A stretch of DNA of 64,000 bases, taken from positions 1 to 64,000 of the forward strand of contig NZ_JAVBXD010000022.1 in the NCBI RefSeq assembly GCF_030756675.1. Direction: 5' to 3'. Positions 51,885 to 61,018 of the stretch are shown piece by piece. A program made the position numbers and the translations under genes. This DNA is from Bacillus multifaciens (GTDB taxonomy: Bacteria; Bacillota; Bacilli; Bacillales; Bacillaceae_G). Numbering within the stretch: the stretch's first letter is position 1; every line of letters starts with the position of its first letter. The notes under the pieces were generated by a model, which was not told the DNA's origin, ran no database searches, and saw only the letters and a list, made by a program, of their open reading frames with translations.

Positions 51885-52525
51885 CTGCTCTCTAATCGTC
51901 TTGAAAAAAGAGACAAACTATAATTTACAATGAAATACATACAAGCAACGAGAAGAAAGATTGGAATCATATAGTTTACATTTTGACCATTTATAATTTG
52001 AGCATTATGCATTAATTCTGGCAATGAAATGACGACTGCCAACGATGTATCTTTTAAAAGAGATATAAACTGACTGACAAGCGGCGGCACCATACGTCGC
52101 AGCGCTTGCGGCAGAATAATGTGCTGCAGCGTTTGAACATACGATAAGCCTGACGCACGCGCTGCTTCAATTTGCCCTTTCTCAATTGAAGATAAACCGC
52201 TGCGAACAATTTCTGATATCATCGCTGCTTCAAATATTGTTAAAGCCACAATAGCCGCCGTTGTAATTTCTAATTTCAATCCAGCTTCTGGGAGCGCAAA
52301 ATACGTAAAGAAAATAATTAATAACAACGGTAAATTACGAATAATCTCAACAATAAACGCAAGTACCACTGATACAACCGGTATTTTCACATATCGCAGC
52401 GTACCGATAATGCTGCCAATGATAAAGCTAAGGAAGATTGCGATAAGAGCGATTTCTAACGTAACAAGTAGTCCTTTTAATAAAAAAATAATATGATCTC
52501 CTGTATAAGCACCTCGAAAATCCAT
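51881..52525 (-). CDS. glnP: Amino-acid ABC transporter permease (GlnP-like)
   Basis: 214 residues, five membrane segments of the HisM family; EAA loop ARASGLSYVQTLQHIILPQALRR (about 140-162). Last gene of an ATPase-receptor-permease-permease operon that has the order of B. subtilis glnQHMP. Its TAA stop lies within the TTTAT border of a bcr1-like element, so the C-terminus abuts the insertion. Confidence 0.88.
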   Translation of the reverse strand: MDFRGAYTGDHIIFLLKGLLVTLEIALIAIFLSFIIGSIIGTLRYVKIPVVSVVLAFIVEIIRNLPLLLIIFFTYFALPEAGLKLEITTAAIVALTIFEAAMISEIVRSGLSSIEKGQIEAARASGLSYVQTLQHIILPQALRRMVPPLVSQFISLLKDTSLAVVISLPELMHNAQIINGQNVNYMIPIFLLVACMYFIVNYSLSLFSRRLESR

Positions 52526-53182
52526 TTACACAGCTCCTTTCGCCAAGTGTTTCTCTAAGTAGCGAACACCTACGCTAAGCGGAACTGTTAAAAGTAAATA
52601 AAACATCCCAACAAAAATATATACATCAAATGTGACAAATGTTCGTGTAGAAATTAAGTCACCTTGATACATTAAATCCGCCCCTGCGATAATACCTAGT
52701 ATAGAAGAGTTCTTCACTAAATTTAGAAATTGATTACCTAGCGGCGGAATCACAATTTTTATCGCTTGCGGCAAAATGACATAATACATCGCTTGTACAT
52801 ACGTTAAGCCAGAAGAACGCGCTGCTTCCATCTGCCCTTTCGGAACTGATAAAATCCCCGCCCGAATCGCCTCTGTAATAAAGGCCGCTGTATATATCGT
52901 AAGAGCAGTTGTTCCAGCAACAAAGCCGCTTAATGTAACGCCAATTACCGGAAAAGCAAAATAAAAAGCAAATGCAATAAGAACTAAAGGAATATTCCGA
53001 ATAAACTCTACATATGTTGCGCCAATCCAATTTAAAACGCGAATTGGCGCAATTCGCATCACTGCGATGATAATGCCAAGAATAAAACTACCAATTAACG
53101 CAATCAAACTAGACAGCAGCGTATATTTGAATCCCTCTAAATACAACTCTATATTATTTGAGAGAATCGAAAAATCGGGCAC
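52526..53182 (-). CDS. glnM: Amino-acid ABC transporter permease (GlnM-like)
   Basis: 218 residues, HisM/ArtQ-type permease; EAA loop ARSSGLTYVQAMYYVILPQAIK (about 141-162). The frame opens at 53230, but GGGGGGAG lies 5 bases before GTG at 53182 (PDFSILSNNIELYL). It abuts the following permease with no gap. Confidence 0.88.
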   Translation of the reverse strand: MPDFSILSNNIELYLEGFKYTLLSSLIALIGSFILGIIIAVMRIAPIRVLNWIGATYVEFIRNIPLVLIAFAFYFAFPVIGVTLSGFVAGTTALTIYTAAFITEAIRAGILSVPKGQMEAARSSGLTYVQAMYYVILPQAIKIVIPPLGNQFLNLVKNSSILGIIAGADLMYQGDLISTRTFVTFDVYIFVGMFYLLLTVPLSVGVRYLEKHLAKGAV

Positions 53183-53244
53183 AAACACTCCCCCCTCTTT
53201 CTTCATAAGAGGAGGATGAGAATTTCTCATCCTCTCCTGTATTT

Positions 53245-54069
53245 TTACTCAGGCTTTTTCCCAATCCACTTTTCATACAATTTATTGTATTCACCGTTTG
53301 TTTGCATCTCTTTTAATAAATCATTAATTACTTTCGTAAGCTCTGTTTCTCCTTTTCTCACCGCAATGCCATATGGTTCGTCAGTGAATTTTTTTCCAAC
53401 CACTTCATAGTTTGCGTCTTGCTTTTCCATACCATATAAAATGGCATTATCTGTTGTTAAAACATCGCCTTGTCCTGCCTTCAATGCCGTAAACGCTTCG
53501 CTATAGTTTTCAAATTCAAGCACAGTCGCTTCTGGCGCTTTGGCACGAATATTGTTCGTAGAAGTAGAACCTTTTACAGCCAACACTTTTACTCCCTTTT
53601 TCACGTCAGCTATATCTTTAATTCCACTTCCTTTTTTTACAAGTAAAGATTGTCCAGCTTTAAAGTACACATCCGAGAAATCAACTTCTTTTTTGCGTTC
53701 CTCAGTAATTGTCATTGTCGCAATAATTGCGTCAATATCGCCGTTTTTCAGCATCGGGATGCGCGTTTTAGAAGTAACTTCTTTTAATTCTAATTTGTTT
53801 TCATCGCCTAATATTTTTTTCGCAAGTGCTTTTGCAACATCGATGTCAAATCCTTCTACCTTTCCTGTTGCCGGGTTCTTTAATCCAAATAGATTCGTAT
53901 CATACTTCACACCGACAACTAATTTTCCGCGTTTCTTAATTTGATCAATAACAGTTTCTTTCTCATTTTTTACAGCTTCTTTTTCTTTCTTATTTCCACA
54001 ACCAGTTACAATAAGTACAAATAAACATGCAAAGACGATAAGCGTAAACCACTTTTTCATGTTAATCAT
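53245..54069 (-). CDS. glnH: Glutamine/glutamate-binding lipoprotein (GlnH-like)
   Basis: 274 residues: signal peptide with lipobox VTGC (Cys near 24), a charged linker, then a family-3 solute-binding domain starting KRGKLVVGVKYDTNLFG. Ligand-pocket blocks GFDIDVAKALAKK, TMTITEERKKEVDFS and GSTSTNNIR are visible. ATG at 54069 is 6 bases from GGAGG. Ligand assigned from operon order and family resemblance, so glutamate or aspartate are also possible. Confidence 0.88.
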   Translation of the reverse strand: MINMKKWFTLIVFACLFVLIVTGCGNKKEKEAVKNEKETVIDQIKKRGKLVVGVKYDTNLFGLKNPATGKVEGFDIDVAKALAKKILGDENKLELKEVTSKTRIPMLKNGDIDAIIATMTITEERKKEVDFSDVYFKAGQSLLVKKGSGIKDIADVKKGVKVLAVKGSTSTNNIRAKAPEATVLEFENYSEAFTALKAGQGDVLTTDNAILYGMEKQDANYEVVGKKFTDEPYGIAVRKGETELTKVINDLLKEMQTNGEYNKLYEKWIGKKPE

Positions 54070-54081
54070 CAAATTCCTCCT

Positions 54082-54810
54082 TTAACGATTCAGCACACGA
54101 CTTAAAAATAGCCTTGCCCGTTCTTGCTTTGGGTTTACAAAAAAATCAGCGGGAGATGCCTCTTCCACAATTTCACCCTTGTCCATAAATAAAATGCGAT
54201 CCGCTACCTCGCGGGCAAATCCCATTTCATGTGTAACAACAACCATCGTCATGCCTTCTTTTGCTAATGTTTTCATCACGTCAAGTACCTCACCAATCAT
54301 TTCAGGGTCAAGCGCTGAAGTCGGTTCATCAAACAGCATAATCTCCGGCTTCATTGCTAGCCCCCTTGCAATCGCAACGCGCTGTTGCTGTCCGCCTGAT
54401 AGTTGATGTGGATAGGCATTTGCTTTTTCCGTAATCCCTACTTTCTCCAAATAAAACATGGCAATTTTTTCTGCTTCTTCTTTTGGCTTTTTGAGTACTT
54501 TTATCGGAGCAAATGTAATATTTTGAAGCACCGTTTTATGAGGATATAAATAGAAATGTTGAAATACCATGCCGATGCTTCGTCTTAATTGATTTATATC
54601 TTTCTTCCCCTCATGTATGTTTACACCATTTACAACCAATTCACCATTCGTGATCATCTCTAATTGATTCATGCAGCGCAGCAACGTGCTTTTCCCTGAC
54701 CCCGATGGCCCAACGACTACAACGACTTCTCCTTTTTCAATTTGTAAATTAATATTTTTTAAAACTTGAAAGCTACCGTAATATTTGTTGACATCGCGAA
54801 AGACAATCAA
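54082..54810 (-). CDS. glnQ: Amino-acid ABC transporter ATPase (GlnQ-like)
   Basis: 242 residues. Walker [10 protein letters not shown] (about 34-42), signature LSGGQQQR (about 136-143), Walker [13 protein letters not shown] and the His-switch THEMGFA. The frame runs to 54912, but AAAGGAGG is 8 bases from TTG at 54810, which gives the usual ~240-residue length. First gene of the operon. Confidence 0.92.
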   Translation of the reverse strand: MIVFRDVNKYYGSFQVLKNINLQIEKGEVVVVVGPSGSGKSTLLRCMNQLEMITNGELVVNGVNIHEGKKDINQLRRSIGMVFQHFYLYPHKTVLQNITFAPIKVLKKPKEEAEKIAMFYLEKVGITEKANAYPHQLSGGQQQRVAIARGLAMKPEIMLFDEPTSALDPEMIGEVLDVMKTLAKEGMTMVVVTHEMGFAREVADRILFMDKGEIVEEASPADFFVNPKQERARLFLSRVLNR

Positions 54811-54902
54811 TTTACTCCCCTCCTTTACAACTTGAAAAAGCCTATACAGTTTTTTATATTCGAAAGTATCTAAAAAAATAACTAGTAATCTTTTAGACAA
54901 AA

Positions 54903-54937
54903 AAAGAAGCAAAGAAATTGCTTTCTTTGCTTCTTTC
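54903..54937 (-). terminator. Terminator of the AGCS symporter gene
   Basis: AAAGAAGCAAAGAA / TTCTTTGCTTCTTT with T-run on the minus strand. Confidence 0.85.
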
Positions 54938-54944
54938 CCCTCTT

Positions 54945-56405
54945 TTAGGAAACCTCTTCTTGTTTATCTTTTTTATATTCATGCTCCCAAAAATCAGCAT
55001 TTTTAATCCCGAGTTCTTGAGGATCAAATACAGGATCTTTTCCTTCTTTCTTCTGCTTCTCATAGTCTTTTAGTGCTAACAGTGCTGGTTTTTGTAAGAA
55101 TAGAATCGCAATAATATTTACCCATGCCATAATACCAACACCAATATCTCCAAGGGCCCATGCTGTCGCTGCCGTTTTCACACATCCATAAAATACGACT
55201 GCTAAGAAGATAAACTTCAATATTAATATCATCCAAGGGCGGTCTTTATCACGATTTAAATAGGCAATATTTGTTTCTGCAATGTAGTAGTATGCCATAA
55301 TCGTTGTAAATGCGAAGAAGAAGAGAGAAATGGCAACGAAACCGCTTCCAAATCCAGGGAACACAGATTCAACAGCAGCTTGTGTATACCCAGGGCCTGG
55401 TTCTGCACCATTCAAGTTATTCACAAGAAACCCTTTTCCGCTTACATCAAATACGTTATACATCCCCGTAATAATCATCATAAACGCCGTTGCAGAACAT
55501 ACGAATAATGTATCAATGTAAACAGAAAATGCTTGTACAAGTCCTTGTTTGACCGGGTGAGATACTTCCGCGGCAGCTGCTGCATGAGGTCCTGTTCCTT
55601 GACCGGCTTCATTTGAATAAATACCGCGTTTTACACCCCAAGAGATTGCTAAACCAATAATTCCTCCAAATGCAGCATCTAACGCAAATGCACTTTTTAT
55701 AATAAGCATAAAAGCATCTGGCAATTTATCAATGTTCATCCCAACAATTAAACAAGCTACAAGAATATACCCAATTGCCATAAACGGTACAACAACTTGT
55801 GCTACATTTACAATACGCTTTACACCACCAAAAATAATAAGACCTAATACAACAACTAATATCGCTCCCGATACAGACGTATTAATGCCAAAAGCTGTTT
55901 CCAAGCTCACTGCAATACTGTTTGCCTGTACACCAGGAAGCAACATTCCCGTCGCAAGAATTGTCGCCATCACGAAAATAATCGCATACCATTTAATCCC
56001 TAGTCCCTTTTCAATATAATACGCCGGACCACCACGAAATTGTCCTTTATACTTAGTCTTATAAATTTGTGCAAGTGTTGATTCGACATAAGCAGAACCA
56101 GCTCCTAAAAAGGCTACAAGCCACATCCAAAAGACCGCTCCTGGCCCCCCGAAGGCAATTGCTGTCGCCACTCCAGCAATATTTCCTGTTCCAACTCGCC
56201 CTGATAAAGAAAGTGCTAACGCTTGGAACGAAGAAACACCAGCTTCTGACTTTTCCCCTTGAAATGTAAGCTTTACCATTTCACCTACATATCGAACTTG
56301 CAAAAATTTCGTTCGAACTGAAAAATATAAACCTACTCCTAAACATAAGTAAACAAGTGCAGGACTCCATACAATCCCATTTAACCAATTAACGAAAGTT
56401 TCCAC
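54945..56405 (-). CDS. Alanine/glycine:cation symporter (AGCS family)
   Basis: 486 residues, about eleven membrane segments; Na+- or H+-coupled uptake of alanine or glycine. Family signatures [27 protein letters not shown] (about 69-95) and [28 protein letters not shown] (about 265-292). GTG start at 56405 behind GGAGGAGG. A CodY-like box lies 25 bp upstream. Confidence 0.92.
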   Translation of the reverse strand: METFVNWLNGIVWSPALVYLCLGVGLYFSVRTKFLQVRYVGEMVKLTFQGEKSEAGVSSFQALALSLSGRVGTGNIAGVATAIAFGGPGAVFWMWLVAFLGAGSAYVESTLAQIYKTKYKGQFRGGPAYYIEKGLGIKWYAIIFVMATILATGMLLPGVQANSIAVSLETAFGINTSVSGAILVVVLGLIIFGGVKRIVNVAQVVVPFMAIGYILVACLIVGMNIDKLPDAFMLIIKSAFALDAAFGGIIGLAISWGVKRGIYSNEAGQGTGPHAAAAAEVSHPVKQGLVQAFSVYIDTLFVCSATAFMMIITGMYNVFDVSGKGFLVNNLNGAEPGPGYTQAAVESVFPGFGSGFVAISLFFFAFTTIMAYYYIAETNIAYLNRDKDRPWMILILKFIFLAVVFYGCVKTAATAWALGDIGVGIMAWVNIIAILFLQKPALLALKDYEKQKKEGKDPVFDPQELGIKNADFWEHEYKKDKQEEVS

Positions 56406-56428
56406 GGATCCTCCTCCTTTTTATTAAG

Positions 56429-56443
56429 AATTTTCAGAATATA
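56429..56443. promoter_or_regulatory. CodY-like box upstream of the AGCS gene
   Basis: AATTTTCAGAATATA matches 13 of 15 positions of AATTTTCWGAAAATT; close enough to the start to act as an operator. Confidence 0.5.
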
Positions 56444-56574
56444 TAAAAATTATAAGATATACACCTTGTGAAATACAATATTATTTTGAGAAAATAAACA
56501 TGTTTTTGTATAAAAACACAGAGGTGATTTTGGATTAAAAAAGAGTACTATTATATGTACTCAAATTCGTTTCG

Positions 56575-56705
56575 TTTTTCGTCATATAAGCGGCTGTAAA
56601 TGCTCTCTCCTTTTGTAAACCTTGCATGTGGCCCTGACCGCTTCTATGCATGGCCAGATGCTCTCGTTCACCTAAAAGGAAAGGGGTTTTTCGGCTTTGT
56701 GTTTA
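56575..56705 (-). repeat. Interspersed repeat, family B
   Basis: Minus-strand core CTGGCCATGCATAGAAGCGG then TCAGGGCC; a shorter copy missing the CTTTTTCTGCC block. Confidence 0.75.
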
Positions 56706-56711
56706 TATAGT

Positions 56712-56756
56712 AAAAAAACTGACCTAAACCACCATAACAGTGTTTTAGGTCAGTTC
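56712..56756 (-). terminator. Terminator of the kinase-like gene
   Basis: AACTGACCTAAA / TTTAGGTCAGTT with T-run on the minus strand. Confidence 0.82.
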
Positions 56757-56765
56757 TCACTTTCC

Positions 56766-57740
56766 TTACCATTCAACAATCGCTTTTCTCGCAACAATTC
56801 TCTTATAAATAGCATCTGCTAATGTTTGAAAATACGCCGGCATTTCTTTACCGTTAAACTTCTTCATAATCGTTCCATATAAAGCAACATCTCGAAGGCG
56901 CATGAAAAGTGGTATCGTATCATACGCGGAATCATCGAGGATATGTTCTGACTCATATCCTTTTCTCAATACTTGCAGCTGGTGGCGTGCAAAAATCGCC
57001 TTTTCTTCTTCTGACCCCTCTTTTCGTAAAACAGAATAATATAAAATCATCGCAAGATCATGCGCAAAATAATTGTACGTGGCATCATCAAAATCAAAAA
57101 TGGTTAACTCTCCATTTTCATAGTGAAAATTCCCATGATGAATATCTCCGTGAATCAATCCAAATGTTCGATTTGTCACAGGTATTTTTTTTATTTCAGC
57201 TACAACTTCATACCCAATTTCCTGCAATTCCTTATCTTCCTGTAACATATCAATAACAGTAATTTCATCGTCCATCCACGTAACGCGATTGTCCGTCTTT
57301 GGATAATTCATCGTAAGTCGATGTAACTGGCCAATTGCTTTCCCCCACGCGTAAAAAAGCGTATCATTCCAAACATCAGAATCTTCATCTTTCACACTCT
57401 CTCCGTTTGCATAATCAAAAAGTGAAATGTAAAAAGATGTTCCATCAGTTGCCTGTAAACTTTCTACAAATAGAGCGTTTTTGGAGCGATGCGGCGCCGC
57501 TACCTTTGCACCGTGTTTCCCAAGATATGCTAGAAAATCTAATTCGGCCTCAATTTGCTTATATGTACGGTGAGATGAATGTGTCAAACGTAAAACATAT
57601 GGTGTACAATCTTCTCCCTCGGCACGAAAAATATAATTTTCAAAGTCTCCTAATGGTTCTTCCTTAACTGTTACCCCGAAGCATTTTGCTGCTTCTTGTA
57701 ACAGTTCTTTTGTAAACACTTTTTCAACTGCTAATTCCAT
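56766..57740 (-). CDS. Aminoglycoside phosphotransferase-fold kinase (SrkA/YtmP-like)
   Basis: 324 residues with the APH kinase fold. Brenner's motif with the catalytic base reads GLIHGDIHHGNFHYENGELTIFDFDDA (about 195-221); the nucleotide-facing lobe includes YVLRLTHSS, where a conserved Lys is not obvious. Relatives act on small alcohols or protein Ser/Thr. No antibiotic-resistance role can be inferred. GAGGAG precedes the ATG. Monocistronic. Confidence 0.8.
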   Translation of the reverse strand: MELAVEKVFTKELLQEAAKCFGVTVKEEPLGDFENYIFRAEGEDCTPYVLRLTHSSHRTYKQIEAELDFLAYLGKHGAKVAAPHRSKNALFVESLQATDGTSFYISLFDYANGESVKDEDSDVWNDTLFYAWGKAIGQLHRLTMNYPKTDNRVTWMDDEITVIDMLQEDKELQEIGYEVVAEIKKIPVTNRTFGLIHGDIHHGNFHYENGELTIFDFDDATYNYFAHDLAMILYYSVLRKEGSEEEKAIFARHQLQVLRKGYESEHILDDSAYDTIPLFMRLRDVALYGTIMKKFNGKEMPAYFQTLADAIYKRIVARKAIVEW

Positions 57741-57803
57741 ATGACCACTCCTCTCTTCTCTACATAATTCGTCATAAACTTTAAAATCACTGCTGAGAAT
57801 TGA

Positions 57804-57832
57804 AAAAAGGAGTAGAACATTCTACGCCTTTT
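57804..57832 (-). terminator. Terminator of the small membrane gene
   Basis: AAAAGG.GTAGAA / TTCTAC.CCTTTT hairpin, T-rich on the minus strand. Confidence 0.7.
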
Positions 57833-57869
57833 CCATTCCAATAATAAGGAATTTATATCGATAACAGCA

Positions 57870-58073
57870 TTACCATCTCTCTTCCAACATGAGCGTATAA
57901 ATACCCATGCTCATAACAAACAGTGCAACCCCTAACGTAATAATCCATAACGGAATTTTCAGTTTTTTCACTTTAAAATAAGCTCCGTACCCTTTATATT
58001 TAACAGAGCGATATACACTAATTCCCCCTACGCAAATCATGAAAATGCTTAAAATATGTACGACATATGGCAA
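57870..58073 (-). CDS. Small membrane protein of unknown function
   Basis: 67 residues with two membrane segments (about 4-21 and 41-60) and a basic loop RSVKYKGYGAYFKVKKLK. Initiation would be TTG at 58073 with AGGGG about 7 bases upstream; no better start exists. A terminator follows, which supports it as a gene. Confidence 0.5.
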   Translation of the reverse strand: MPYVVHILSIFMICVGGISVYRSVKYKGYGAYFKVKKLKIPLWIITLGVALFVMSMGIYTLMLEERW

Positions 58074-58173
58074 GCTCCCACCCCTAAAAAAAACCTCACT
58101 ATAAGATTATCACATCTCTCTTCTATTTACAGTAATTTCTAAATAAGATTTATCATGAAAATAGCAAATGAAC

Positions 58174-58265
58174 TAACCCCCACTTAAATTCTAACGAATT
58201 TTGAAGTGAGGGCTAATAATTAGTGGGGATGAAGCTCCCCTCCACTGATTAAAATTTCGCTTTAT
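58174..58265. repeat. bcr1-like variant element (about 92 bp)
   Basis: ACCCCCACTT...TTTTGAAGTGAGGG, then TAATTAGTGGGGATGAAGCTCCCCTCCACTGATTA and TTTCGC-TTTAT at 58261-58265. The GCCCG/CGGGC middle is missing. Its right end supplies the last codons of the MFS gene at 58249. Confidence 0.7.
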
Positions 58266-59454
58266 GATGTTCCATCTGATACTCTTTTCGGGTTAATAAA
58301 ACGAGAGAAAGTCCTCCCATTAACAACATCACAATTAATGAAATGACCCCAATCCAATGGAAATGCTCCCAAAAGTAACCACTAAATGAACCAACAAAGC
58401 TTGAACCTAGATAATAGAATAATAAATACAATGCAGCAGCCTGTGCTTTATTTACGTCTGCATATTTTTCAATCGATGCACTAGCAATAGAATGACTTCC
58501 AAAGAAACCAAATGTAAAAATGGATAAACCAACAATTTTTACAACAAGGTTTGGAATGAGTGTCACTAATGCTCCTATCATCATAATCGTAATCGAAACC
58601 ATAAGTGTAAATGTTCTACCATGTTGATCTGCTTGTTTCCCCATAAATACAGAGCTAAACGTTCCTATCACATATACAATAAATAAAAATCCAATGAGCG
58701 TTTGACTTAATGAATATGGCGGTTCCTGTAATAGAAATCCAATATAATTGTACAGTGTGACAAAGCTACCCATAAGTGTAAACCCAAGTAATATGGTTGC
58801 CACTAATTGTTTGTTTTTAAAATGTATTGTATACGCATTCCACATGGAGCGGACATGAACTGCTTTTTTCTTAGAGTTCATTGGAGTAGGTAATGTACGC
58901 CAAAATAGAATACTACAGATGACCGTAAGAATCCCAAGTAACCCTAATGCAACTCTCCATGACGAAAGATCCGTTGCAATGCCAATAAAAATACGCCCAG
59001 TCATCCCTCCTATCCCATTACCACAAATATAGAGCCCCATAACCTTTCCTAATCCACTTGGCTCAAATTCTTCTCCAATATAAGTCATTGCAATAGAAGG
59101 TAAGCCTGCTATACATATCCCAAGTAATCCTCTTAACAAAACAAGCGTGATAAAATTAGGACTAAATGCTGTCAGCATCCCAATCATAGAGGTAAGAAAC
59201 ATGGATAATATCATAATACGTTTTCGACCAATTACGTCTGAAATTGATGCTGCAATCAGCATCATAATTGCCATTATACCTGTTGTAATAGATAATGTTA
59301 TACTTGCTGCTGCTGCGGAAACATGAAACTCTTTTGCTAATATAGGCAATAATGGCTGCGTTGCATACAGCGTAGCAAATGTAACAAATCCGCCAAGAAA
59401 CAATGCTATGCTAGCATTTGTATATGTCTTTGTTCCTTTTTGGATATAAGTCAT
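58249..59454 (-). CDS. MFS transporter, divergent from a LysR regulator
   Basis: 401 residues, twelve membrane segments; ASISDVIGRKRIMILS (about 62-77) is the MFS loop. AGAGGAG precedes the ATG at 59454 (the frame extends to 59478). The last four residues and stop (KAKF*) come from the bcr1-like repeat, so the native C-terminus has been replaced. Probably regulated by the divergent LysR protein. Confidence 0.85.
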   Translation of the reverse strand: MTYIQKGTKTYTNASIALFLGGFVTFATLYATQPLLPILAKEFHVSAAAASITLSITTGIMAIMMLIAASISDVIGRKRIMILSMFLTSMIGMLTAFSPNFITLVLLRGLLGICIAGLPSIAMTYIGEEFEPSGLGKVMGLYICGNGIGGMTGRIFIGIATDLSSWRVALGLLGILTVICSILFWRTLPTPMNSKKKAVHVRSMWNAYTIHFKNKQLVATILLGFTLMGSFVTLYNYIGFLLQEPPYSLSQTLIGFLFIVYVIGTFSSVFMGKQADQHGRTFTLMVSITIMMIGALVTLIPNLVVKIVGLSIFTFGFFGSHSIASASIEKYADVNKAQAAALYLLFYYLGSSFVGSFSGYFWEHFHWIGVISLIVMLLMGGLSLVLLTRKEYQMEHHKAKF

Positions 59455-59521
59455 TGCAATCTCCTCTTTTCCTATCAAAACTACACTCTTTATGCTACGC
59501 TTCCTTTATCTATGTGTCTAA

Positions 59522-59549
59522 TTTATAATTTGCATCATATCGATAACAA
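59522..59549 (-). promoter_or_regulatory. Promoter of the MFS gene in the divergent region
   Basis: Minus-strand TTGTTA (59544-59549) and TATAAA (59522-59527), 16-bp spacer; TATCGATA within it is a candidate LysR half-site. Confidence 0.4.
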
Positions 59550-59574
59550 AAACGTATAACAAGGAGAAGACGAT

Positions 59575-60462
59575 ATGGAATGGCATCAAATTGAGAATTT
59601 TATTGCCGTCGCGAAATATAACCATTTTACAAAAGCAGCGAAAGAACAATTAGTGTCTCAGCCTGCTCTTAGCCGTTCGATCTTAAAATTAGAAGAAGAG
59701 CTTGGTGTACCATTATTTATACGAGAAGGAAAAACAATCTCCTTAACTAAGTATGGAGAAATGTTTTTAAGAAGAGCGAAACAAGCACAAAGTGCATTAC
59801 ATACTGGTATCGCGGAAATACAGGAAAAAGTTTCTCCTGATAGAGGAGAAATTTCAATTGCGTTTTTGCACACTTTAGGCACTCGTCCAATTCCAGAGAT
59901 TGTTGCTAATTACAAAAAGATTTATCCAAAAGTGACATTTCAAATGTATCAGGGAGCTAATATTAACCTTTTACAAAAAGTAAAAGATGGAGTAGCAGAC
60001 ATATGCTTGTCTTCTCCACCAATTCCACATGAACAAATTGAATGGGAAACATTAAGAATAGAACCTTTATATTTGACAGTTTCAAAAGCACATCCACTTG
60101 CAAAGCAAAGTAGTGTGTCATTTCAAGAACTAGGAAATGAAGAATTTATCTGTTTTAAAGATGGTTATGGCCTTCGTTATATATTTGATCAAATGTGTGA
60201 ATCTCTTCAAGTTCACCCTAAAATTACATTTACGGGAGAAGAAATTACAACAATCTCTGGATTAGTATCCGCTGGACTTGGTATAGCCATCTTACCGAAA
60301 GTCAAGGAGTTTAACCAATCTCAACTACATTTTCTAGAAATTACTGACTATCCTTGTGAACGAACCATTGCCTTAGCTACAGCGCATAATCATTATTTAT
60401 CTCCTGCCGCAAAAACGTTTAAGGAATTTATTATAAGACATTTCCAAGAATACACTCCTTAA
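59575..60462 (+). CDS. LysR-family transcriptional regulator
   Basis: 295 residues: winged HTH at about 1-60 (NHFTKAAKEQLVSQPALSRSILKLEEELGVPLFIREGK) and a periplasmic-binding-like effector domain at about 90-290. AAGGAG precedes the ATG. Divergent orientation from the MFS gene 120 bp away is the classic layout for a LysR protein and its target. Effector unknown. Confidence 0.9.
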   Translation: MEWHQIENFIAVAKYNHFTKAAKEQLVSQPALSRSILKLEEELGVPLFIREGKTISLTKYGEMFLRRAKQAQSALHTGIAEIQEKVSPDRGEISIAFLHTLGTRPIPEIVANYKKIYPKVTFQMYQGANINLLQKVKDGVADICLSSPPIPHEQIEWETLRIEPLYLTVSKAHPLAKQSSVSFQELGNEEFICFKDGYGLRYIFDQMCESLQVHPKITFTGEEITTISGLVSAGLGIAILPKVKEFNQSQLHFLEITDYPCERTIALATAHNHYLSPAAKTFKEFIIRHFQEYTP

Positions 60463-60512
60463 AAGTTTATGATTTTAAAGTGCGCTTTTTAAGACAGGTT
60501 TCGTAAACGTAA

Positions 60513-60559
60513 AGTAACTCCAAAATATACAATAAAAGTTGATTTTGGAGTTATTTTTT
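60513..60559 (+). terminator. Terminator of the lysR-type gene
   Basis: TAACTCCAAAAT / ATTTTGGAGTTA followed by TTTTTT. 60560-60735 is AT-rich with no recognisable feature. Confidence 0.82.
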
Positions 60560-60738
60560 GTTTACTTCTCTCCATGTTCATCAAGAAATATTACAAACGC
60601 TCAGTAACAACCTTAATATTCCTTGTCAAAAAAGAAAGAAATACAAAAACATACTTTCATCAATATGAATATTTAATTACCAAAATGAATTTTTATAAAA
60701 AATATCTTTTTTCTCTTTCCTTTCTAAAAGACATGTAG

Positions 60739-60744
60739 TATACT
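60739..60744 (+). promoter_or_regulatory. -10 element of the histidine leader transcript
   Basis: TATACT about 37 bp upstream of the leader ORF; no good -35 at 16-18 bp, so the promoter call is tentative. Confidence 0.35.
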
Positions 60745-60780
60745 TACTTCAAAATCAGAGGAGAAAGGGAGCAAAGAACT

Positions 60781-60837
60781 ATGCTTACTAATACAACTGT
60801 AGTTACATTTGCACAAAAACATCATCATCATACGTAA
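60781..60837 (+). CDS. Histidine-rich leader peptide (18 residues, four consecutive His)
   Basis: ATG at 60781 with GGGAG 9 bases upstream encodes MLTNTTVVTFAQKHHHHT, stop at 60835-60837. The four CAT codons (60820-60831) sit just before a set of mutually exclusive hairpins and an intrinsic terminator, the signature of ribosome-mediated attenuation sensing charged tRNA-His. Such leaders are well known for enterobacterial his operons; Bacillus more often uses T-boxes. Confidence 0.8.
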   Translation: MLTNTTVVTFAQKHHHHT

Positions 60838-60949
60838 ACCCTTGAAACCTAGCGGAAAAATTTACGCGTAGGTACAAGGGTTATTCCCGTTGTACCTACG
60901 TTAGGCAAAGAGCCATGTAGGTATTTTTTATCTACATGGCTCTTTTTTA
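60838..60949 (+). promoter_or_regulatory. Transcription attenuator controlled by the His leader peptide
   Basis: Four segments: 1 (60838-60851, ACCCTTG..CCTA) pairs with 2 (60869-60881, TAGG..CAAGGGT). 2 pairs alternatively with 3 (CGTAGGTACAA 60867-60877 with TTGTACCTACG 60890-60900, 11 bp, plus GGG/CCC). 3 pairs alternatively with 4 (TACCTAC 60893-60899 with GTAGGTA 60917-60923). 4 is the left arm of the terminator AGAGCCATGTAG / CTACATGGCTCT (60909-60943) followed by six T. A ribosome stalled at the His codons leaves 1 free, so 1:2 and 3:4 form and transcription continues; one at the stop codon masks 1, 2:3 forms and the terminator forms. Confidence 0.75.
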
Positions 60950-61018
60950 TTTCCAAAAAACACTAGGTACAAAAAATTATAAAACAAAAAAACTATCATC
61001 AAAAGGAGTTAGACAATC

